Shown here piece after piece: positions 1 to 8,108 of a stretch of 64,000 bases of DNA (position 1 is the first letter of the stretch; the number at the start of each line of letters is the position of its first letter). The notes under the pieces are model-generated. The model saw nothing but the letters and a program-made list of their open reading frames with translations, had not been told where the DNA came from and ran no database searches. Origin of the DNA: Pelomonas aquatica (lineage in GTDB: Bacteria > Pseudomonadota > Gammaproteobacteria > Burkholderiales > Burkholderiaceae_C); the NCBI RefSeq assembly GCF_026712205.1, contig NZ_JAPPUW010000014.1, positions 1-64,000 of the forward strand, read 5' to 3'. The translations under genes were made by a program, and so were the position numbers.

Positions 1-120
1 GACCACTTCGTCGCCTCCCACAACGAGAACTGCCAGCCCTTTCGCTGGACCGCGACCGCCGACTCGATCCTCGAGAAGCTGCATCGACTTTGTTCACGTA
101 TTACTGGGACAGAACACTAG
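1..120 (+). CDS. IS630-family transposase, C-terminal end (5' cut by window edge)
   Basis: The first 39 codons in frame 1 read as the typical IS630/Tc1-like transposase terminus: DHFVASHNEN, then PFRWTATADSILEKL, and an end in RITGTEH before TAG at 118-120. Full transposases of this family are about 340 residues and carry a DDE catalytic triad. Only the tail beyond the last acidic residue is visible here, so whether the element is intact cannot be judged. It ends 114 bp from the stop codon of the GH32 gene, which lies on the opposite strand. I could not identify a terminal inverted repeat in the gap. Confidence 0.8.
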   Translation, partial: DHFVASHNENCQPFRWTATADSILEKLHRLCSRITGTEH

Positions 121-234
121 TTGTCGTGCTTGGCGCTTCGAAGCCGGCCGGCCTTTCCTTGACCGTCTCGAATCGCCCTTTCCGAAGAATCAACAGTTCA
201 TGCCCGCGGCTTGGCGTGCGGGCGGTTGCCGCAT

Positions 235-2568
235 CTATTGCGGCAGTCGCAATGGCCAGACCTTCACGGCCGCCCTCATGGGCTGCCCGGTGTCTGCGCC
301 GATCCGAATCCCCGTGCTGCCTGGCAACGACGGGTAGCTGCGCACCGAGTAGGCCGCTGCGTCATTGATGAACACCTCGACCGTCGAGCCGTCGACGATC
401 ACCCGCAGGCGGCGCATGGCGCCGAACGATTCCGCGGCGTAGCCCCCCTTCAGGATCCGGGGGCCTTCACCATCGGCGGACAACGTCGAACGCGACTTGT
501 CCACGATCACCTCGCCGCGCGCCTGATCAAAGATCAGCCGGGTGAACTCCCGGCCATCCGGCGAGGCGAGCACGTCGAGCTGGACAGGCGCCGCAGCTGA
601 TGGCGCGTCGGCGAGTTCGATCAGCAGCTCGTAGGCCCCATGGCCCACGTCGAGCGAGACCGCATCCCGACCAATCGCCACACCGGATCTGTCGACGACC
701 GCGCCTGCGCGCAGCCGCGCCAGCTCGGGAGCCGGTCGTTGCCCCAAGGTGTGTTTGTCGCCGAGGAGGTACCAGGCCCGCGGCAGGCTGAAGGTGTGCG
801 CCCAGCCGGCCTGCCTCTGCGCGAGCGGCGTGCGGCGCTCATCGATGATGCCGATGGCCCGCAAGCCGCCGTCATCGGCCCGGCTCACGGTCGGTGCAAG
901 ATGGCCCGGGACGAGGTCCAAGAGCTTGGGCGTCGGCGAGAACGGCTTGAACGTGCCGTCGGACCAGGCGCCGGTCCAGTAGACCGCACGCGTGCTCGGC
1001 TCGCCGTACTTGCTCACCTTGCCGCCGATCGGGTTGGCCAGCAGGATCCACACGTCGTCCGACAACCGCTCGAAGACCGGCATCTCCCAGATCTCCGAGC
1101 CGATGTCCAGCATCCGGTAGCTGGGATCCGTGAACCGGGGCCGCGGCTGCCAACGTCCGCCCTTGTCGCCGGGTTCGAGCACGTAGTGCAGCAGGCCACC
1201 GCCGGTCTCGAGGGCCGCGCCGATGATCATGTGCCAGGTGCCGCCTTCCTTCCATAGGAAGGGATCGCGCATGTCCCGGGCGCCCCGTGAATTCAGGATG
1301 GGGCCGGCCTTCGTCCAGTCGCGCAGCTGCGGGTCCTCGCTGACGGCCATCGCCACGCCCGGGTTGCTGGCCGCCAGGCGATCGCCATGGTTGACGCTCG
1401 TGTAGAAGGCGAAGGCCTTGCCGCCATCGGCAATGACATGCCCCGACCAGATCCCCTTCATGTCGAAGCCGAAGTCGTCGCTCTGCAACTCGGGCATCAG
1501 CGCGTCAGGCTGGTTCTCCCAGACGAGCAGGTCGCGGCTGGTCATGTGACCCCAGTGCATCAACGTCTTGAACGGGCCGTTGGGCGTGCGCTGGTAGAAG
1601 ACGTGCCAGGCGTCGCCGATGCGGATCAGGCCGTGAGCTTCGTTGGTCCAGTTGGCGGGCGGCAGCGGATGCACGCGGGGGCGCAACGTGTCGTTGGCGA
1701 AGCGCGTGGCCGGAACCACCAGCGACGGCTCCGCGCTCGGCACCGATGACGGGCCGGACAGCAACTGGCGCTGCTCGGCGCTGAGTGCAGCGGGATACAC
1801 GGCGACCTGGTCGAAGGCGCCGTTGAGCCGATTGATCGTGAAGTCCAGGATCTTGGTCTCGGTGGGCGCCGCGGCCAGTCGCAGCGGTGTCTGCGCCAAC
1901 TCCAGGGCCATGCCGGGCGCGCCCTGTGCCGTTCCGATGAGGTCGTCACTCTGGTAGAGCGAGGCGATGCCGGTTGCGACGTCGACCGTGGCCACCAGGT
2001 GCACCCAGCGCCGCAGCGGGAACCTCGACTGGGCCGGGATGCGCAGGATGCCGGCAGAGGTTGCCACCTTGAATCCCCAGCGCCCATAGGCATCGATGAA
2101 CAGATCGAAGCCCTTTCCGCCAGAGGCCTGCTGGATGAAGGACGACGGCACCATCTCCTTGACCGGTACTTCCAGGTCCGACGGATAGCTCTCCAGGGCG
2201 ACCCACAGGGACAGCGTGAAGCCGCTGCTCGGGCTCAGGGAGAGCTTCCCCTCCGCGTAGCTGGAAAAGCCGTCGGTACGCCACGCGCCGCCGATGACGC
2301 CGGGTACCGCATCAGGTGCCGGGAACTGCGTCCTGATCTCCAGACCACCCGGCAGCTTTCCGGCCGAGAGCTGATCGAAGTCGGCGCGCACGACGGCATC
2401 GGGCAGTCGCGCCGCCGCGAAGACGGGGCTCGAGCCCGTCAGGCATGCCAGCACCGCAGCAGGGAGCAGGAAGCCGCGCCTCAGGCGATCGCGCAGCGAC
2501 GCATGAGCCGGCCGAGAGCCATCTTCAGCGCGGGCCTTCAAGGCGTCGTCAGATGAGGTCACGTGCAT
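235..2568 (-). CDS. Secreted GH32-type glycosidase with N-terminal LamG-like domain
   Basis: About 777 residues. A charged N-terminus is followed by a hydrophobic segment (FLLPAAVLACL...PVFA, about residues 34-51), indicating export. Residues about 75-240 look like a LamG/concanavalin-type beta-sandwich. The GH32 five-blade propeller follows from about residue 295. Retained family motifs are MRDPFLW (RDP, transition-state Asp about 435) and EIWEMPVF (acid/base Glu about 495). The block that should carry the Asp nucleophile (WMNDPNG in typical invertases/levanases) reads NWTNEAHG, so Glu replaces Asp at about residue 310. A beta-sandwich C-terminus is present. Likely substrates are sucrose, levan or inulin-type fructans, but that substitution makes activity uncertain. 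The start at 2568 was chosen over an upstream in-frame ATG at 2640 because it leaves the operator at 2611-2626 outside the gene. No Shine-Dalgarno sequence is visible. Confidence 0.85.
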   Translation of the reverse strand: MHVTSSDDALKARAEDGSRPAHASLRDRLRRGFLLPAAVLACLTGSSPVFAAARLPDAVVRADFDQLSAGKLPGGLEIRTQFPAPDAVPGVIGGAWRTDGFSSYAEGKLSLSPSSGFTLSLWVALESYPSDLEVPVKEMVPSSFIQQASGGKGFDLFIDAYGRWGFKVATSAGILRIPAQSRFPLRRWVHLVATVDVATGIASLYQSDDLIGTAQGAPGMALELAQTPLRLAAAPTETKILDFTINRLNGAFDQVAVYPAALSAEQRQLLSGPSSVPSAEPSLVVPATRFANDTLRPRVHPLPPANWTNEAHGLIRIGDAWHVFYQRTPNGPFKTLMHWGHMTSRDLLVWENQPDALMPELQSDDFGFDMKGIWSGHVIADGGKAFAFYTSVNHGDRLAASNPGVAMAVSEDPQLRDWTKAGPILNSRGARDMRDPFLWKEGGTWHMIIGAALETGGGLLHYVLEPGDKGGRWQPRPRFTDPSYRMLDIGSEIWEMPVFERLSDDVWILLANPIGGKVSKYGEPSTRAVYWTGAWSDGTFKPFSPTPKLLDLVPGHLAPTVSRADDGGLRAIGIIDERRTPLAQRQAGWAHTFSLPRAWYLLGDKHTLGQRPAPELARLRAGAVVDRSGVAIGRDAVSLDVGHGAYELLIELADAPSAAAPVQLDVLASPDGREFTRLIFDQARGEVIVDKSRSTLSADGEGPRILKGGYAAESFGAMRRLRVIVDGSTVEVFINDAAAYSVRSYPSLPGSTGIRIGADTGQPMRAAVKVWPLRLPQ

Positions 2569-2610
2569 CACCCATGGCAACGATAAACAAGGAGAAACCG
2601 CCGAACCGAT

Positions 2611-2626
2611 TGACCATCGATAGACA
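2611..2626. promoter_or_regulatory. LacI-type operator, copy 1
   Basis: TGACCATCGATAGACA is a near-palindrome centred on ATCGAT, 43 bp upstream of the chosen GH32 start. It matches the perfect palindrome at 2736-2751 in 14 of 16 positions. An even-symmetry 16-bp site with a central CG is typical of LacI/GalR-family regulators. The cognate regulator is not identified in this window. Confidence 0.6.
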
Positions 2627-2735
2627 TTTTGGGCGGACAATTAGGCCAGATGCGCGAGCGGCCAAGCCCCGCGCCCCCGCGCTGCGGCAACCGATGCCAA
2701 CCGCCTCGGCGCAGAACGCTATCCTCGACTTGATT

Positions 2736-2751
2736 TGACTATCGATAGTCA
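2736..2751. promoter_or_regulatory. LacI-type operator, copy 2 (perfect 16-bp palindrome)
   Basis: TGACTATCGATAGTCA is perfectly self-complementary. Its centre lies 125 bp from that of copy 1 and 52 bp from that of copy 3, close to 12 and 5 helical turns. The three sites would therefore face the same side of the DNA. Confidence 0.7.
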
Positions 2752-2787
2752 TTTGGCGGGAGAAGAGGGCCCCTGTGGGCCTGAAAA

Positions 2788-2803
2788 TGTCTATCGATGG
2801 TAT
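2788..2803. promoter_or_regulatory. LacI-type operator, copy 3
   Basis: TGTCTATCGATGGTAT shares the central CTATCGAT core with the other two sites but has weaker outer symmetry. It is the most distal of the three sites upstream of the GH32 gene. Confidence 0.5.
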
Positions 2804-3074
2804 TTCTTTGCCAGGGAATCGGCTTCAGTGTTTCCCCCAGGTCCGCAACAGGCAATGCGCACGATGGCCGATTTACATGTCTGAACCCGCCTTTCTCACG
2901 CGTCCCCGCGGGCTTGGCAGTCGACTTCTAGCGAGAACGATGAATCGCCCGAGGTCCAGTAGACAAGCGGCGCCACGGCACCGCCGGCGACACTTCGCCG
3001 GTCGAGTTCGAACGACGCCATTCCCAACGGCTCACGGGTGTCTATGAAACCCGGGGCGATTCACTGTGGGCTCG
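2804..3074. other. Gene-free stretch between operator 3 and the IS21 remnant
   Basis: I see no convincing gene on either strand. The only open frame (from 2775, 90 codons) has no recognisable motif and no ribosome-binding site. The stretch lies between a mobile-element scar and a regulated promoter and is probably debris from insertions. Confidence 0.4.
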
Positions 3075-3359
3075 TCAGCCCGCCTCGTCGCCCTTGTTGC
3101 GTCGCTCCTGTTCTCTCGCTTTGATGCGCTTGCGCGTCTTGCCGGCCTCGGTCTTGAGCCAGTGCGCCAGCTTCTCGGCAAACGGATCGAGCCGGCTCTT
3201 GCTGGCCCGCTTGGCGTAGGTCGGCTCTTGGTCGCCGCTGCGCAGGTACTTCCTGATGGTGTTGCGAGACAGGCCGGTGCGTCGGGCTATCTCGCGGATG
3301 GACAACTGCTCTCGCAGGGCCTACCGCCTGATGACACTCAGTGTCGCCACGTCAATCAC
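3075..3359 (-). pseudogene. istA: IS21-family transposase (istA) N-terminal remnant
   Basis: Read from a GTG at 3359, the product starts VIDVATLSVIRR, hits TAG at 3321-3323 where relatives have Trp (RRWALREQLS), and continues as the IstA helix-turn-helix: SIREIARRTGLSRNTIRKYL, then SRLDPFAEKLAHWLKTEAGK. After KTRK the similarity is lost and the frame ends at 3075. IstA is about 500 residues with a DDE core. Only the DNA-binding head remains, and no istB follows. This is a nonfunctional scar, shown by the in-frame stop plus truncation. Confidence 0.85.
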
Positions 3360-3368
3360 TCCAGTGCT

Positions 3369-3389
3369 CCTGCCGCAAATTGCGGCAGG
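3369..3389. repeat. Perfect 10-bp inverted repeat
   Basis: CCTGCCGCAA and TTGCGGCAGG are separated by one base, between the istA remnant and the end of the TonB receptor gene. Neither side has a T-run, so it is a poor intrinsic terminator. It could belong to the decayed insertion sequence or be a recognition site. Confidence 0.45.
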
Positions 3390-3492
3390 CTAGGTTGATA
3401 CGTGGGTCAGGTTTCGGAGGAAATCAACAAACAGGCAAAACCGGGGCGCGAACCGACCCTGGCAGCACCTCCAGGTCAGCCGCCCCCATGCA

Positions 3493-6345
3493 TCAACGGA
3501 ACGAGTAGCCGACGACGCCGTAGACGAAACGGCCCCGCGGGTCGCTCACCTGCGGGTCATAGCCGGTCTGGAAGGATGCCGGTGAGTTGGCGTAGGGCGG
3601 CTTGCGGTTGAGGATGTCCCTCACGCCCAAGGTCAGTTTCAGATCCTTGAATCCGGCGTACTGGATCATGCCGTCATAGGTCTCGAGATTGGAAGTCTGG
3701 TTGGGCTTGCCATTGGGGTACTGCGCGTTCTGGACGCTGCCGGGCGCGTCCGCATAACCCGTTTGCCAGTTCTGTGCCAGCGTGTAGCTCCAGGGGCCAT
3801 TCGTCAGGTTGAGCATGAGATAGGTCTTCAGGCGCGGCGTGGTGCCGCCGTTCACGGTATTGGCCTGATCGACGCCGGGGGTCCAGGTGCCGTCCGGGTT
3901 CTGGGTGTCGAACTTCATGAAGTAGGTGCCGGTGTAGGACATCGTGAACCTGCCGATGCGGCTGGGCACGCCCAGCTTGAAGTCGAAGTCAAAGCCGGAC
4001 AGCTTGGTACCACCGAGGTTCACATTGGTCTGGTCGATGTTGGCGATCGAGCCCGGCAGGCTGCCGGACGGCGGGTTGCGTGTGATCAGGTAGCCGTACT
4101 GCGTCGCCAGCGCCGGGGTGGACAGGATGAAGTTGGCCGGGACGCCGTTGTTGATCGTGTTGGTCAGGTCGATCTTGAAGGCATCGACCGCAATCGACAC
4201 ATTGCCGGTGGGCTCCGCGACGAAGCCCAGGGTGGCACTGGTCGACTTCTCGGGCTTCAGCGTCGCCGTGCCGCCGTTGGTGATGTTGAACTGGGTCTGG
4301 CAGTCGATCGGTGTGTTGCCGGTGGTCGGGCAGCGCAGCGGGTCGTTCAGGCCCGGCGTCGTCACGCCCGTCGTGACCGGCGTATAGAGGTCGGCCAGGC
4401 TGGGCGCGCGGAAGCCCCTGCCGATGGCGCCGCGGATCAGCAGCTGTTTCATGGGCTGGAAGCGCAGGCTGGCCTTGGGCGTGGTTGAACTGCCCACGCC
4501 CGCGTAATGGTCGTAGCGGACCGCCAGATCGGCTTCCAAGGTCTTCAGGATCGGGATGCTCAGCTCGCCGAATGCCGCTTCCACATTGCGCGACCTGTTG
4601 ACGCTGGCGATGCTGCCGCCGTAGCCGGCCAGGTCGCCCGCCGCCAGCGGCGCACTGCTCTCGAAGTTGTACTTCTCCTTGCGCGCCTCGACGCCGAGCG
4701 CGAGGGCCAGCGCGCCGGCGGGCAGCTGCATCAGCTCGCGGGAACCGCGGGCCTGCACGCTGTCCAGCGTGGACTTGACCCTGTAGGCGTCGCCGGTGTA
4801 GTTGGTGGCCGCCACCTGCGAGTTCACCGCGTCGGTGTTGGTGCCCCAGAAGTTGAAGTTGCCGCTGTTCAGGATGGGCAGGATCTTGGACAGGATGGGA
4901 AAGCCGGTGATGTCGGTCTCGACCACCTTGCTCTCGCTGTGCAGGAAATTCGCGTCGAAGTCCCAGCCGGCGGCCGTTCCCTTGACGCCGAAGGTCAGTC
5001 GCGGCGCGGTGGCAGTGTCTTTGAGATTGCGCAGGCCGTTGGCCACGTCACGGTAGAGGATGGTCAGGTCGGGCGTGGTGCCGCCGGTGAGAGCCTTCAC
5101 GTAGGCCGTCGGGTAGTAGGGGCTGCTCGACGTGATGTTGATCGTGGAGGCATAGGGCGTCTGATAGCCCTGGTTGTAGGGGTACTGATTGGCCAGCGGA
5201 TTGTTGGGCGGGATGCCGTAGGCGAAGCCCAGCGGCGAGGGCTGGATGACGTTGTCCTGCTTGTTGCGGTTGTACGAGGCTTCGACATAGCCCTCGATCT
5301 CGTTCGTGAAGGCAAAGCGCCCCGACGCGAAGAGGCTGATGCGCTCGGCGCTCGGCACCAGCTGGACGAAGGGCGACGGATTGAAGTGGCAGGTCAGGCC
5401 GGCGCGGTCGCCGCCCGACAGCGGATCGCTGTACGACCAGGGGCCCGGGCAGGCCGGCGCGCCGGGGTTGGCCTTGGTGTCGGGGCCGATCGCGGTGGGA
5501 TTGACGATGGGGATGGGGTTGCCGGCCCCCGGCGTCAAGGTGAAGAAGTTGGCCGGAAAGCTCGCGCTGGAAGAGGTGTCGTTCAGGTGGTCGACGTTGG
5601 CGGAGTGATCGGCGAACGCGCGCTGGCGCCCGAAGAGCGGCTCCTCCTTCTGGTAGTTGGCCACCAGCATCAGGTTGTAGCGATCGGTAGTCAGGTCGCC
5701 CATGCCCCAGGCGCCGCTGATCTTCTTGAAGGCCGCGCCGCCTTTCGCGCTGTCGCCGTATTGCGCCGAGATGTCGCCGCCCTGCAGGTCCCGGCGCAGG
5801 ATGAAGTTGATGACGCCGGCGACCGCGTCGGAGCCGTAGACGGCCGAGGCGCCGTCCTTCAGCACCTCGACGCGCTCGACCGCGTTCAGCGGAATGCTGT
5901 TGACGTCGACCGACACCGAGTCGTTGGTGAAGCCGATGCCGTAGGGCGCGATGCGCCGGCCGTTGATCAGCACCAGCGTGCGCAGCGAGCTCAGGCCGCG
6001 CAGGCCGACGGCCGAGATGCCGCCCGTGGTAGCGCCCGACATCGATGAGGCGGTCAATCCGCCGGAGCTGGACGCCGCCGTCACCGTCTGCAGCAATTGC
6101 TCAACGGTCGTGGCGCCGGTTCTCTCGATGTCCTTGCGCGTGAGCACCTGCACCGGCAGCGCGGTCTCGCCTTCGATGCGCTTGATGGACGAGCCGGTCA
6201 CCTCGACGCGCATCAGTTGTTGCGTTTGGGGCTGCGTTTGCTGTTGATCTTGCGGCTGCTGGGCCAGCACCGGTAGGGCGCCGAGAGCGATGGATCCGCC
6301 AAAGGCGAGCATCAGGCTCTTGCAGACCTTGGTCTTGTGGAACAT
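3493..6345 (-). CDS. TonB-dependent outer-membrane receptor
   Basis: 950 residues. The start at 6345 is set by GGAG 7 nt upstream of the ATG, in preference to the upstream in-frame ATG at 6420. A signal peptide (SLMLAFGGSIALGALPVLAQ) and a Gln-rich spacer come first. The TonB box/plug region follows (VEVTGSSIKRIEGE, then PVQVLTRKDIERTGATTVEQLLQTV), with plug motifs LRTLVLINGRRIAPYG and VERVEVLKDGASAVYGSDAVAGVINFI. The rest is a long beta-barrel with the receptor motif APSLADLYTP and a C-terminal aromatic FVYGVVGYSFR. It would import a large or scarce ligand across the outer membrane using TonB/ExbBD energy. The substrate is not readable from sequence. The GH32 neighbour suggests an oligosaccharide, but these Caulobacter/Xanthomonas-like receptors handle many ligands. 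Confidence 0.9.
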   Translation of the reverse strand: MFHKTKVCKSLMLAFGGSIALGALPVLAQQPQDQQQTQPQTQQLMRVEVTGSSIKRIEGETALPVQVLTRKDIERTGATTVEQLLQTVTAASSSGGLTASSMSGATTGGISAVGLRGLSSLRTLVLINGRRIAPYGIGFTNDSVSVDVNSIPLNAVERVEVLKDGASAVYGSDAVAGVINFILRRDLQGGDISAQYGDSAKGGAAFKKISGAWGMGDLTTDRYNLMLVANYQKEEPLFGRQRAFADHSANVDHLNDTSSSASFPANFFTLTPGAGNPIPIVNPTAIGPDTKANPGAPACPGPWSYSDPLSGGDRAGLTCHFNPSPFVQLVPSAERISLFASGRFAFTNEIEGYVEASYNRNKQDNVIQPSPLGFAYGIPPNNPLANQYPYNQGYQTPYASTINITSSSPYYPTAYVKALTGGTTPDLTILYRDVANGLRNLKDTATAPRLTFGVKGTAAGWDFDANFLHSESKVVETDITGFPILSKILPILNSGNFNFWGTNTDAVNSQVAATNYTGDAYRVKSTLDSVQARGSRELMQLPAGALALALGVEARKEKYNFESSAPLAAGDLAGYGGSIASVNRSRNVEAAFGELSIPILKTLEADLAVRYDHYAGVGSSTTPKASLRFQPMKQLLIRGAIGRGFRAPSLADLYTPVTTGVTTPGLNDPLRCPTTGNTPIDCQTQFNITNGGTATLKPEKSTSATLGFVAEPTGNVSIAVDAFKIDLTNTINNGVPANFILSTPALATQYGYLITRNPPSGSLPGSIANIDQTNVNLGGTKLSGFDFDFKLGVPSRIGRFTMSYTGTYFMKFDTQNPDGTWTPGVDQANTVNGGTTPRLKTYLMLNLTNGPWSYTLAQNWQTGYADAPGSVQNAQYPNGKPNQTSNLETYDGMIQYAGFKDLKLTLGVRDILNRKPPYANSPASFQTGYDPQVSDPRGRFVYGVVGYSFR

Positions 6346-6802
6346 AGGGTCTCCTGCGTGGATATGGTTGATCACCAATGAAATGGCCGGGAAGGACCAC
6401 GCGCTCTGCTCTGGAGTCAACCGGTCCGTTCCAACGCAAAGAGTGCTTTCGCAATCGGGTCGCTAACCAAAGTCATGCGCGGAAGTAACCACACGACGAG
6501 TGAGGAATCCACCGATCCTCCCCGCGCAAGGACTGCCTTCGCCTGCACGTCGGCCACGCGCATGCCGGCCGGTGAATCGATCACGCGCGCCCCGGCCTTC
6601 CGGCACTTGAAAGACCAGTCTGGATATGCGCATCGGCACGATCAAGAGCCACTTTTGCCCAATCCCTGGGTGCCACTTCGTGACGGCGACCCGGCGGCTC
6701 GGCAAAAGCCTGGCCGCCGCAAAGGCGAAGGCGGGCCTGCCTGGGCGCCGTGCCCTGTCAAACTGGCATGCTTCGCCCATCCGCCCGCAGTTCGAGCCGA
6801 CC
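6346..6802. other. Divergent intergenic region, TonB receptor / hemolysin-III-like gene
   Basis: 457 bp between divergent genes, lacking a convincing CDS. The open frame from 6626 that joins the hemolysin-III gene has no family similarity before residue 60. No copy of the 16-bp operator found upstream of the GH32 gene is present, so co-regulation of the receptor with that gene is not supported. No clear -35/-10 pair was found. Confidence 0.4.
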
Positions 6803-7471
6803 ATGCCCCGCACCACCGCCGCCGACCGCCCCCAGACCCTGGGCGAGGAGATCGCCAACGCCATCAGCCACGGCCTGGGCGCCTTGCTGGCCGTCGCGGC
6901 CCTGCCCATCCTCGTGATCCGCGCGGTGGGCCAGGGCAGCGTGGCCGACGTCGTGGCCGCGGCCATCTTCGGCGCCACGGCCGTCCTGCTGTACGGCATC
7001 TCGGCGCTTTACCACGCGCTGCCGGCCTCGCTGGCCCGCGGCCGCGCCAAGGCCTGGCTGATGCGGCTGGACCACGCCGCCATCTACGTCTTCATCGCCG
7101 GCAGCTACACACCCTTCACGCTGGGCGTGCTGCACAGCGGCCCGGGCCTGACGCTGCTGGTCGCCGTCTGGGCGGCGGCGGGCTTCGGCGTGGCGATCAA
7201 GCTGCTGAACCGGCTGCGCCACCCGCTGGTGTCCACGGCCCTCTACCTGGCCATGGGCTGGGTGGTGGTGTTCGCGGCCGGGCCGCTGCTGGAGCGCATG
7301 CCGGCCGGCGGCCTGGCGCTGCTGGTGGCGGGCGGCCTGAGCTACACGCTGGGCGCCTTCGTCTTCCTGCTGGACAACCGGCTGCGCTACGCGCATTTCG
7401 TCTGGCATCTGTTCGTGCTGGGCGGCAGCGTCTGCCACTTCTTCGCCGCGCTGTTCTACGCCTACGGCTGA
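6803..7471 (+). CDS. Hemolysin III / YqfA-family (PAQR-type) membrane protein
   Basis: 222 residues with seven hydrophobic segments, the usual size and topology of the HlyIII/PAQR family. Family landmarks are LGEEIANAISHGLGA near the N-terminus, SALYHALP, LDHAAIYVFIAGSYTPF and a C-terminal HFVWHLFVLGGSVCHFFA. These carry the conserved His/Ser/Asp set thought to bind zinc. In-frame codons upstream reach back to 6626, but similarity starts only at this ATG. The physiological role of bacterial members is poorly defined despite the name. The gene stands alone, divergent from the TonB receptor. Confidence 0.88.
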   Translation: MPRTTAADRPQTLGEEIANAISHGLGALLAVAALPILVIRAVGQGSVADVVAAAIFGATAVLLYGISALYHALPASLARGRAKAWLMRLDHAAIYVFIAGSYTPFTLGVLHSGPGLTLLVAVWAAAGFGVAIKLLNRLRHPLVSTALYLAMGWVVVFAAGPLLERMPAGGLALLVAGGLSYTLGAFVFLLDNRLRYAHFVWHLFVLGGSVCHFFAALFYAYG

Positions 7472-7844
7472 AACCGGTACAAAGGCTTGCGCATCAAGGG
7501 CTTGGGCCCGCGCCACCGGGCGATGCCCGGCCCCCGCCGGGTAGAATGCCGGCCATAGATTCGCGCAAGACCGTTTTCTCAAGGTCTCACTGCAGCCCCG
7601 CTGGCCACCCCCTGGCCCGTTCCCGCGAGCGGCTCGCTACAGCAACAACTCCCGGCGAGTGTTCTTTCGTGCATCTGTCTCCGCGTGGCGTGGCGCCGGT
7701 GGAGTGTTCGCCGCATGGGCCGCAGCCCGCATGCGGCGCCTTTGTCAACCCGGCGCGCAGGCACTGAGCGGCGCCCGACCCACACGAATGCCGGTGCGGC
7801 GCCCGCGCCGGCATCCCGGATCAATACTGAAGAACGGAGCCCCC
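7472..7844 (+). other. Long leader/intergenic region upstream of the IF-1 paralogue
   Basis: 373 bp with no gene. It contains a short hairpin CCGGGC-GAT-GCCCGG (7516-7530), a -10-like TAGAAT (7542-7547), and a longer imperfect stem of about 11 bp between 7710-7720 and 7725-7737. If TAGAAT is a promoter element, the infA transcript would have a structured leader of almost 300 nt, which could be regulatory. Confidence 0.4.
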
Positions 7845-8093
7845 ATGGCCAAGGAAGAACTGATCGAAATGCATGGCGTCGTCGACGAAATCCTGCCGGA
7901 TTCGCGCTTCCGCGTGACGCTGACGAACGGCCACAAGGTCATCGCCTACACCGGCGGCAAGATGCGCAAGCACCACATCCGCATCCTGGCCGGCGACAAC
8001 GTGTCGCTGGAGATGTCGCCCTACGACCTGAGCAAGGGCCGCATCACCTTCCGCCACCTGGGCGCCCCACGCCAGGCGCCGGCCGGCCGCTGA
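7845..8093 (+). CDS. infA: Translation initiation factor IF-1 (paralogue with C-terminal extension)
   Basis: 82 residues with one S1/OB-fold domain. It reads [18 protein letters not shown], then [17 protein letters not shown] and [14 protein letters not shown], matching IF-1 closely. IF-1 binds the 30S A site and assists IF-2/IF-3 in start selection. The family norm is about 72 residues; here [10 protein letters not shown] is added at the C-terminus. The start is supported by CGGAG 9 nt upstream. It is not next to ribosomal-protein genes, where one infA copy normally sits, so it is probably the second copy common in Burkholderiales. Confidence 0.93.
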   Translation: MAKEELIEMHGVVDEILPDSRFRVTLTNGHKVIAYTGGKMRKHHIRILAGDNVSLEMSPYDLSKGRITFRHLGAPRQAPAGR

Positions 8094-8108
8094 GCCCCCG
8101 CAGCGCCA

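Noticed and set aside
4507-6048. A 513-codon plus-strand frame opposite the TonB receptor
   Set aside because: Low-complexity Val/Gly/Arg/Asp composition, no start signal, fully antisense to a clear receptor gene.
6572-6584. GTGAATCGATCAC in the TonB receptor/hemolysin-III gap as a fourth operator of the GH32 set
   Set aside because: It shares only ATCGAT with the 16-bp palindrome and has a different outer sequence and odd symmetry. A six-base core match is expected by chance.
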